NCBI RefSeq assembly: GCF_963678635.1
Contig: NC_087069.1
Coordinates: 53,480,251-53,544,250, forward strand
Length of the DNA stretch: 64,000 nt
Direction of reading: 5' to 3'
Source: Symsagittifera roscoffensis
Lineage: Eukaryota > Xenacoelomorpha > Acoela > Convolutidae
The translations under genes and the position numbers were made by a program. Numbering within the stretch: the first letter of the stretch is position 1; every line of letters starts with the position of its first letter. Positions 55,967 to 64,000 of this stretch are shown one piece after another. Under the pieces are notes generated by a model. The model was not told where the DNA came from. It made no database searches and was given only the letters and a program-made list of their open reading frames with translations.

Positions 55967-56529
55967 CTGAAAAAAAACCACATTAGATAATTTAAAAAAA
56001 AACAATTTTCTAAGGAAACTCAAAGAGTCTGTTTGTTTTTTTGGCTCTTCTACTGTTTCCTCTAGAAAAAAAAACAAAAAAATTGCAAAATTTTGTTTCA
56101 AAATTTGTTTTCAGGAACTACTTCCTCAAATTCTGTTTGGGTATGTGAACTTTTTTTTGCCAGTCAATTATCTTACTACGTGTTCATTGGACAATTTCAA
56201 AAAGCAAATGTGGTCTGTGTTTTTAATCTTCGAAAACTTATTATATAAAAAGCTTAAAAAGACTTTATGTTGTTAAGTAACAGTATTGGAAGAATTAGTT
56301 TCGTCTCTATTCCTTGTCATGGCTTCAGAAGCCAAGCATACCTTGCCTTAAAAACCTTGGTTACTGTCGTGAAAGAACACTTTTCTGAGAAAAAAAGAAA
56401 ACGACACATACATACCCGTATTCACTCTAGTTCAATGAAATTTTTCTGGGAAACTAAGTTTTGGACCATTTTTCCATATAACTGGGAAAACAACTTTCGG
56501 AAAATGACAAAAATCCTTGGCATCTTTAA

Positions 56530-56616
56530 CATAAAACAACAACAATACAAAAAAAACTACAACAACAACTTCAGCAATATCAACAGGAAAAAAAAAACAA
56601 GAACCAGAACAATGGC

Positions 56617-56663
<47 letters not shown>

Positions 56664-56760
56664 AAACAGCAACAACAATAACTACATTAAAAACAGCATC
56701 GCATCAGCATCATCAACAAGAACAACAACAAAAACAACAGAAACAACATCAACAACACTA
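56530..56760 (+). repeat. CAA/ACA trinucleotide repeat region
   Basis: Pure (ACA)n of about 16 units near 56613-56661, surrounded by interrupted CAA, CAG and CAT triplets. The 164-codon frame at 56267-56761 ends in poly-Thr and Gln/His because of it; upstream of the repeat it has no recognisable domain and is probably not a gene. Confidence 0.85.
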
Positions 56761-58194
56761 ACAGTAGCGACAGCTCACAAACTGAAGGCGCTTTTTCAAG
56801 ACAGGTTTTTTTGAGAAACTCCATGAAAAAATCTTTAATTTTGTTCCCATTCAACTTAAAGTTTTTGCAAATTGACTTTGGATTTCGTTTTGAGTTCAAT
56901 TCAATTCTTTTGATAAAAGAATTTTAAGCTCAACAACTAAATTTCGTAACTGAAGCAAAAAAACTAAGAAATTAAATTTCATTACCAGCATTCAAATTTA
57001 TCAACTCGAACTGTTAAGGATTTGAATCTCTATGTTCTTATCTGTGAAATTGAAAGTGATCAAAAAAAACAGTACGAGGTCAAAAAAAACATTAAAAAAA
57101 CAGTAGGAGGTTGGGAAAATAAAAAATTTAGAGAAGCCGCAAAGCCTTAAAAAACCAAGAAAAAGTTAGAACAAACACGAACATAACATGGATTTTAGTT
57201 TTAAGATCGTTTTCAAGTTTAAAATTTTTAATGACGACGTGACTCAACACACAAAACATAAAAGGAAAACGATATGTTTAAATTAATTGAATTAAATCTA
57301 CCGCATATCAATAACACTGTTTACCATCTCAGCTCTTTGTTTTTCGATACAAGAGAGATTTTTACGATAATAAAAACCTCACAACACACGCTGTCTTGAT
57401 CGCCAAAAGGTGTAAAGCAAGTCTGAAACGACAATAATCCGAAAGCAAGATTTTTTGAAACATCGTTTCTTTTTTGTGTTTTCTAACCAGTTTTTTCCCG
57501 CGATGACCAAAAATGCTTTTCATAAAAAATTTATGCATAGATTAACGATAATCATACATTTTGCATGCAACTTTTTATTAGAGAAATTTGCATCAAGTGT
57601 CCATGATCAGTTTTTATTTTATATTTGAAAATTGCATGGGTAGAATTTTTCAGGGAAACGAAACGTGATGATTTTTCGTTTTCTCTTCAATTTTTGTTGA
57701 TTTCGTAAGCAAAAGCGAATGAAACAGAAAATACTCTTAGTTGCTAATCACCGTATTGCAAATTCGCTGAAGAAATATAAATCTTTCACATACAAAGCTT
57801 TGCGACGAGCCTAAAAACTTCAGTTTTTACAAAAATGTAATGGAAAAACTAATTTTTATCTTTTTGACCAACATGTTTACAGGATGCAATTTTACACAAT
57901 TTTTGGATCATCCTTTCATTCCATAGGACATGAAAAACATGCAACTAAATTAAACGTTTTACACGTTTTTGGTAAAAACAACATCGAAAAATATAGGCGA
58001 GTTTGGTTTTTTCAGACTACGTTCTGCACACAAAAAAAATTAACTTTTCATAAAAGAAAACTTTTCGAGAAAAAAAATTTTTTCGAGGAAAATTTTCTTT
58101 AAATTCTCCAAAATTTGTTCTGCACTTCAAAATAATAAAAAAAATCATGACAGTGCGACAATATTCAACAGAAGAAACAACAGAACAAATGACT
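56761..58194. other. No supported gene
   Basis: AT-rich with chance frames rich in Phe and Lys only. Confidence 0.45.
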
Positions 58195-58373
58195 GGCTCT
58201 TTTCTAATTCCCCCACATATGAGTTTCAATTTTGGAAACAAATTTTTAACATTGTGATAATATACTTGTTCTACATCCATCATCATTAAACTTCATAAAA
58301 TTTTTTGGCGTTAAGCCATAGCAACGAGTAGTATAACTCAAAAAAATGAAAATTGGGGGAAGTGAAAAGAGCC
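58195..58373. mobile_element. MITE, GGCTC-family (179 bp)
   Basis: TIRs GGCTCTTTTCTAATTCCCCC and GGGGGAAGTGAAAAGAGCC. Flanking 8-mers AAATGACT and AACTGCAT agree at only 5 of 8. A short member of the family. Confidence 0.6.
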
Positions 58374-61300
58374 AACTGCATTTTTGTTTCGATTATGCTA
58401 TTTTTGGAAAACTGTATGAAATTTGAAAACTAATATTTTTCTATAGATTTAAGTAAAGGATTCGTATAATCAGCACTTTCGGTCTATAGTGATCAAACTA
58501 GGTTTTCATAATTCAAACTAGTATAGGTAGAGTTGTCGATCTATACAGCAGTCGTCGACCTAAGTAACAAGTTTGCACAGCTAGCTCGGGATGATATTCA
58601 AGTTCAAAAAACCAAAACTAAAATTTTGCTCTGTTCATATATGGCCTTTTCTTAAGGTTATAAACTTTTTTGGTAAAAATTGGGAGTAGTTTTCATGCAG
58701 GGAAGATTTGTAAAGTCAATTAGTTCAAATTAACCCTTTATTTTGGATCTGCTTGAGCATTTTTTGAGGAAATGTCAAAAAGCTTCATAAAAAAGGTCGA
58801 ATTTCTAAACACAACTTTTTTTCCTGAGTCTGCAGTTTTTCCACAAAAATAAACAACTATTCACTTACGCGGGGAAGATTAATAAAACAATTCTTTTTAA
58901 AGCAGATTTGAAAAATAGTATCTATGGAAAGCCAACAAGGTTCAAAACACAATCAAAATGTCACGAAAAAACTGACTCGTCTGAAGTCTGTAAATTTTTG
59001 GAAACAAAAATTAGGTCGTAGCTGCTTATGAAGAAAATAGTTAAACAACCAATTTGCTATTGAAACCTTAATCTCAGACTCTTTTGGGTAGTTTTTGAGA
59101 AAAACAAAAAGTAACCAACATGTCAACAACGTTTTGCACAACAAAACTACAACTCTTTTTCCTTTTTTAAGGAAAATGCTGATTCTAAAGGTTTTACCAG
59201 GTGAAATAAGAAGATCAGATTTATCCTCATTAGTCTGTTCATCAAATACCGTTAAGCATTTGGTTTGTTTGCGAATGGAAACATTATTCATCAAAAATCG
59301 CAGGTAGTAGGGAAAAGGAAAAGCCAGAGCTAGGGCGTAGCAACTTGTACATGGAAGCAACCATTTTTTTCGTTCCAACCTTAATCTTCCTTAATTTTGG
59401 AGTATTTTGGAAAAAAAAAGGAAAAACTATGAAAAAAACTGACCAAAAACCAGATAGGGAGGGAAAGCCTATGCAGGGAATATTACAATAGCATGTTCTT
59501 TTGAGTGAAACTTTATTATCAGATCCAAAAAATTCCCTCTCCCCGCTGATAACTTTGAAGGCTGTAGAATGAGGTTAAAACAAAGAATGAGTGGCTGAAG
59601 GTGCAGTCGGTATTTTCATCGGTTAAAGTTTGAAAAAAAACTAAGTGAATTGAAAAAAATTCAAAGCGTCTCAAGAAAACCAAAAAACATTTTAGGCCAT
59701 TTCAAACTAATTTAAGCTTTTTAAACAGAGCCTACATATGAGTGCTTAGAAAAATGTCTTTTTTTCCTTTTCTCCCCAACTTCGAATGAGTACAACTTTT
59801 TTTATTTAAAAATGGAGTCTTACAATTTTAAGTATGAAGACCAAATATGTATGTCGATTCCTGTTAGTCAGTTTATAATAATTGTGTAGTGTGAACCAAC
59901 ATATTACTTTTAAAGATTCTTTTTTACGGATATATGCTATCATTTTTCATAGTGAAGCATAGAGCTTTGAATCAAATCATCAAAAAGATAGTTCTTCAAC
60001 AGTTTTTTGTGTTTTATTTCAACTTTCTGAAACGTTTTCTGATGAAAAATCAAAATTCAAAATGTTACAGTAAAAAATTTCAAAAAACGGTCACTTTCAA
60101 AAACTATTTTTTGCTCTTATCAGTATGAGATTGGGTCTTGCCAAATATGTATGTTTGTAACAAATGAAAAAGAACCGTAGCTTGCAGTCGTTGGCAACTC
60201 GTCAAGTTTATTGTTTAAAAAACGCATTTAAATTCTGTTATTTAAATTCCCTCGTCTTTATATTTTCATAAAAATCTTCTAAAAATGAAGTTTGACGCAA
60301 TTAACTGCAAAAAATTAAGTCAAAATATCTCACAAAATAAGCATTGACAATTTTCCGCATGAACAAATCTTAAACAATTTTAATAACAGTGTTACGAGAG
60401 GGTGAGAAAGTCAACAAGAATCCGTTATGCGTCAAAAATTTCATCCAGTTTTGGTCAAATTATTTAAAGGCTTACGAGGCAAGAGAGAAAAAAAGCTTGC
60501 CAACCAGAAGAAGCAGTAGATAAGGGTATAAAAGAACGAGCCCGGGTTGACCACGAATACGTATCCTACAATTTTCATATATGAAAAAATGCTTATCATA
60601 CAATTTCGTACAATTCCATAGATACAGAAAATGTTAAGAAAACTCTAAGATAAGCGTTTTTTATAAATGAAAAGTGTAGGTTAAGCATTTTTTCTTAAAC
60701 AAAAAAATTCTTTTTTTCTAAATTTCATTTCTCAAAATTTTTGGGATGTGTTCGTGACCTAACACAAGTGACTAAACTCATAATCTACTCAACACTACAG
60801 TTCCCAAAAGATTGATCGTCTATCATTGACAATGCATTGGAAACGATCTGAATTATAAAAGTTATGTCTTCACAAATGATATAGTGAAAGCATCAAACTT
60901 TTAAATTTTGGCAAAAAATTTCAAAGATGATTTTTTTTTAATTGAATTTTCAACTTATCAGACATTTATCAAGGCATATATAAGCATGTCATACAAAAAA
61001 ACAGGAGTTTTTAGCCTATTTATAAAAAGTTATCCAGAGAAATGGAAAAAAAATCCAATTTTTGTGAATCGTGGACTACGTTATTGTACGCAGTTGTTAC
61101 TAGTTAATCCTCAATCGAAAACAACAAAAGCTCACTGTCGATATTAGGTCTTCAACCACAAAGTATCAACGCATTTCTACAGTGTTATAGCGCTCCAAGC
61201 CTTTTTTGGATTAAAGAAAAGCTAATTTGTCACTTAGGTCTGGCAGGCATTACATTAGATTTACTCGTAAATAGCTCTAACACCATAACAGTTGTTACAA

Positions 61301-61690
61301 AATGCAAATAGAGGCTTTTGTAAACAGCTCTTGATATTCATGAGGAAAAGATGAGATTTCATCCGTTTCTGTTCGTCTACCGATAGTTTGCGTTCTAAGT
61401 GAGCACTTCTATTTATTTGCTTCGAAGCCAAGATGAGATATGAGGCTCTGAAAAATCGTATGAGGCTCTGAAAAAAGTAGATTTGGGTTCATTATCAATT
61501 AGACTAGCATAAAACTCCAGAACATTTCCAGAGATCATGATGGTTCATTGTACTCAGTTGGAACGGTCTATGCAGATGATAAAATCGTTTTATAACCAAA
61601 CAAACATAAAACAGCTCTCGTACAATCAAGTTAGCTACAATACAGTTTCAAAGTGATCCATTCCTGAAATCACAGTACACTGAGACCATA
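58374..61690. other. No supported gene
   Basis: The longest open frame is 141 codons on the minus strand (58953-59378), Phe/Lys/Leu-rich with two hydrophobic stretches (VVVLLCKTLLTCWLLFVFL) and no family resemblance; probably chance. The 79-codon frame at 60908-61147 is also unassigned. Confidence 0.4.
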
Positions 61691-63743
61691 AAAGATGATC
61701 TCTACAAAGATAACATGATCAACTTTCCTCTTCATAAAACGCATGATCATACCGAGCGCGATTGTTATTTTCCACATCATCTGGTGCACAAACTAATAAA
61801 CCTGGAAATGTTCTCCGTGCGCAGCACGGTGCTAAGGTTCATGGTACTTCACCAAAAAAGATTTCTGTTAGGGGGAACCAACCTACTGCACCATTTCTTG
61901 TTTATTTTGGTACGTTTCAGACAGCATCAAGTTGCAGTATCAGTGGACACCGAGGAAATGCTCTTCCAAACTGATATTTTGCCAGAGTATCAACCACCTC
62001 TTTTTTTTGTGGCGGGAAGAGTCCACATTAGAGGTAGTTTTCATTCAATACATACAACACTTATTCCGCGGGAGAATCTCGCCCATTTTCGCAAACTATG
62101 CATCGCATCGAGCCATCACTGACAGTCTGGAGATGCTCTCTGATGCAGTTTCTGCTGTTTTTCGTAGGTTTTATAAGATGACTATCTAGTTTTTTTTTGA
62201 AGATCCAGAAGATGCGCATAAGCTAAGTGTCGATCTGGTATATACAATAAGCTTAGGTTGTTTTGAAATACGAAAATTGTCAGCGACGAACGAAGGATAC
62301 TAAACAATTTAACGCCGCAAAATGTCGCTAAGGAATATCGGACTTATCCCTATAAGTTGACACGTTTTCTCGTCTAAAATGGGACCACAAAAGAGAAATT
62401 CTCGCTGTTAGTCGAGGGTCAATCGAAAACTAGATAGTTCGATAACTCAGTGCACCGTGCTTAGTTTTGTTTCTTCGGCTTTTTGATCCGATTTTTTTAG
62501 CCGCACCCTAAAATGTCCGAGCGCGTCTTAACTAAAAGGATATTTGACCCTTACAAGGCCCAAAATGGTACAAGTCCCTCCTTGATGACATCCAGATAAA
62601 CTTCCTTTACTAGCTTTCCGGTTTGCCCCCGTTAATTGTACCATTCACCCGGAAGTACATACTGACGGAAAGCAAACCTAAATCCTAAAGCGATTGGCTA
62701 TTGTCTAAATCGAGCTTTATGAGCTTTTTACCGTCTCTGCCATAGCCAATTTTACATGGTTTTTGTAACTTCGGGTCGAAAAAAAGTTACTGTCGTGTGA
62801 GGCTATCAGACGAGCCGCGCAAATGAGTTTAACTATATTTGAAATTCGTGGGCTCATGGCTGGGCCTCAGTATACCGAGACCACGAGGACAATCCTGAAG
62901 GCAGGGCTGGTACTTGATCACTATTATAAAACCCTATTACTCTTGTTTTCGTTCAACAGAGAAAATCACCCCATCAATATCTTATATTCTGAAAACAAAA
63001 CATCGGAGACTTTTATGTCGCCCTAAAGGAGACCTTTATGCGAAGGCCAGTACAACTATATTGCAATGGCTCAATTCATTAGATAAGCAATGAATAAATG
63101 TTGCCAAAAAAATTGCAGAAATTTAGGATGAAGCCAGGATTGATCAGTGGTTTCATGTCTTCAGCAGACACTCGAGCAATTTGGACGATGTCCTCAGAAT
63201 CAGTAGTTTGATTAATGACCCATCTATGTTCAGGACCACGAAATGGCTCTTTCAGCAAAAGCCGTTCTGAATAAGTTTTGGTAAAAGGTCCTCTTCGTGG
63301 TCTTAGTCAAGAGTTGACTGCAGCTTCTACCTTGTCGAGCTCTGTTAAAACAAATGAAACTCCAATTTTTGATTGGGAAAAGCTCAGTTCATTTTCGAAA
63401 TTTCCGCGAATTTTTGCTTTCGTTTTTCTTTTTAAACAAAGTCATACGTCTTTGCGCATTACTAAACTTAGAAATAAAAATCAGTAAGATCAAGAAATTG
63501 CTACAAAGAAATAACTTTTGCTATCACAAAACGAATTTTTCTCAAAGGAGCTCAAACAATTGGTGAGTGCAAAGCCCCAGAGGCCACTACCCTCAAGCAC
63601 GAGTTAAGTCAATGAATTATAGCAAAGACGGAATCACACGCTCCGCAACCGTAGCGACACCCACCGGAGAGTTTACGCGACAGGCTGTTGAGCTCTCACC
63701 TTTCTCGCTCCGTTGGGGCCGAGAATATTCTCGCTGGAATTGA
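61690..63743 (+). mobile_element. BEL/Pao retrotransposon pol remnant
   Basis: Plus-strand pieces of a BEL/Pao Pol in order, each in a different frame. YFPHHLVHK (about 61765) is the RT entry block. FRQHQVAVSVDTEEMLFQTD (about 61914) is the first catalytic Asp block. FANYASHRAITD (about 62091) is the block before the active site, and DDYL at 62177-62188 is the active site itself, next to a frameshift. EDPEDAHKLSVDLV follows. Later pieces include FSRHSSNLDDVLRISSLIN (63150-63220) and the C-terminal part below. No LTRs identified within the window; the element is thoroughly broken. Confidence 0.8.
63615..63743 (+). pseudogene. BEL/Pao Pol C-terminal domain remnant
   Basis: A 42-codon open stretch, DGITRSATVATPTGEFTRQA then VELSPFSLRWG, ending in TGA. 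It matches the C-terminal region of BEL/Pao polyproteins after integrase (pattern DG..R...V....G..TRP...L.P), the domain known as DUF5641. Composition is clearly more GC-rich than the neighbourhood. It sets the orientation and the likely 3' end of the coding region. Confidence 0.7.
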
Positions 63744-64000
63744 AGCGATTAAATTAACTTGGAAAAACCCGGTGAACCAGGAAATTTTTGTTGCAAATGT
63801 TGCCAGTTTCTATTATCAAAAGCATTGGCTTTGAATTAAATTTAATTCAAAATTGCCGAGTTGAACGTTCGAGCAGCTCAGAATAGTACTTCTTTGCTTT
63901 TGTAAATCTTTTTTGTTACAATTGGCGGAAAATATCAATTTTTGTCATTTCAATTTTTTAATTTCCATCAAATACAGTGCGTTTTCAGAACACATTTTTG
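63744..64000. other. Possible 3' region of BEL/Pao element; no gene
   Basis: Sequence after the pol stop. The LTR should be near here, but no paired copy is in view, so nothing can be assigned. Confidence 0.3.

Noticed and set aside
56267-56761. 164-aa frame ending in poly-Thr/Gln
   Set aside because: Extended by the CAA repeat; the part before the repeat has no domain, signal or splice context.
58953-59378. 141-aa minus-strand frame with hydrophobic stretches
   Set aside because: Long for this composition but Phe/Lys/Leu-rich with no motif or homologous sense; kept only as a note.
61400-61480. Duplicated ATGAGGCTCTGAAAAA word
   Set aside because: A single local 20-bp duplication with no further structure.

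Overview
The window looks like an AT-rich, gene-poor, repeat-dense stretch of an invertebrate animal nuclear genome. The evidence is trypsin-like serine protease exons separated by kilobase introns with GT..AG boundaries, three kinds of decayed LTR retrotransposon (Ty3/Gypsy with identical-length LTRs, an apparently env-carrying Gypsy-like copy, BEL/Pao), short inverted-repeat DNA elements and a 12-kb satellite array. No bacterial operon, rRNA or clear tRNA gene was seen. The exact taxon cannot be fixed from the sequence alone.

Genes. All recognisable host coding sequence is on the minus strand and belongs to chymotrypsin-fold (S1) serine proteases. Locus A: an exon with the catalytic-His motif TAAHC at 703-915; the rest of this gene runs off the left edge. 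Locus B: a multi-exon gene at about 55966 (catalytic-Asp exon), 51134-51044, 47813-47728 (GDSGG exon) and 46713-46527 (C-terminal exon with stop); splice phases match at the joins that can be checked. Locus C: a duplicate of only the last two exons of B (43960-43875 and 36136-35956). Its intron was later invaded by a 7.2-kb Ty3/Gypsy element, and its last exon has lost the AG acceptor present at the same place in B. A possible further protease exon lies at 3080-3151. On the plus strand a short cysteine-rich first-exon candidate (9909-10023) ends at a perfect GTAAGT donor.

Layout. 0-2.5 kb: protease exon A, terminal-inverted-repeat MITEs, and a foldback element with a MITE nested in one arm. 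3.6-6.8 kb: interspersed repeats, including a tandem pair of about 660 bp rich in TAATNNATTA motifs. 7-11 kb: mostly unassigned. About 12.2-18.18 kb: a decayed Gypsy-like retroelement on the minus strand (RT, RNase H, integrase and an env-like membrane segment), cut by a 200-N assembly gap. 18385-30566: a tandem satellite of about 160-bp monomers (about 76 copies) with higher-order organisation of about 960 bp in its right half. 30.8-35.4 kb: two minisatellites and a third copy of the TAATNNATTA-rich repeat. 36.5-43.7 kb: the Ty3/Gypsy element with 287-bp LTRs and ATGTC target-site duplications. 43.9-56 kb: protease exons B and C with MITEs, a duplicated 540-bp repeat, a BEL/Pao fragment and a 1.0-kb TA-flanked inverted-repeat element carrying a G-rich minisatellite. 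56-61.7 kb: AT-rich sequence with a CAA microsatellite. 61.7-63.75 kb: a second BEL/Pao pol remnant.

The genes do not form a pathway. The window is best read as a small serine-protease cluster growing by local duplication and being broken up by successive mobile-element insertions beside a large satellite block.
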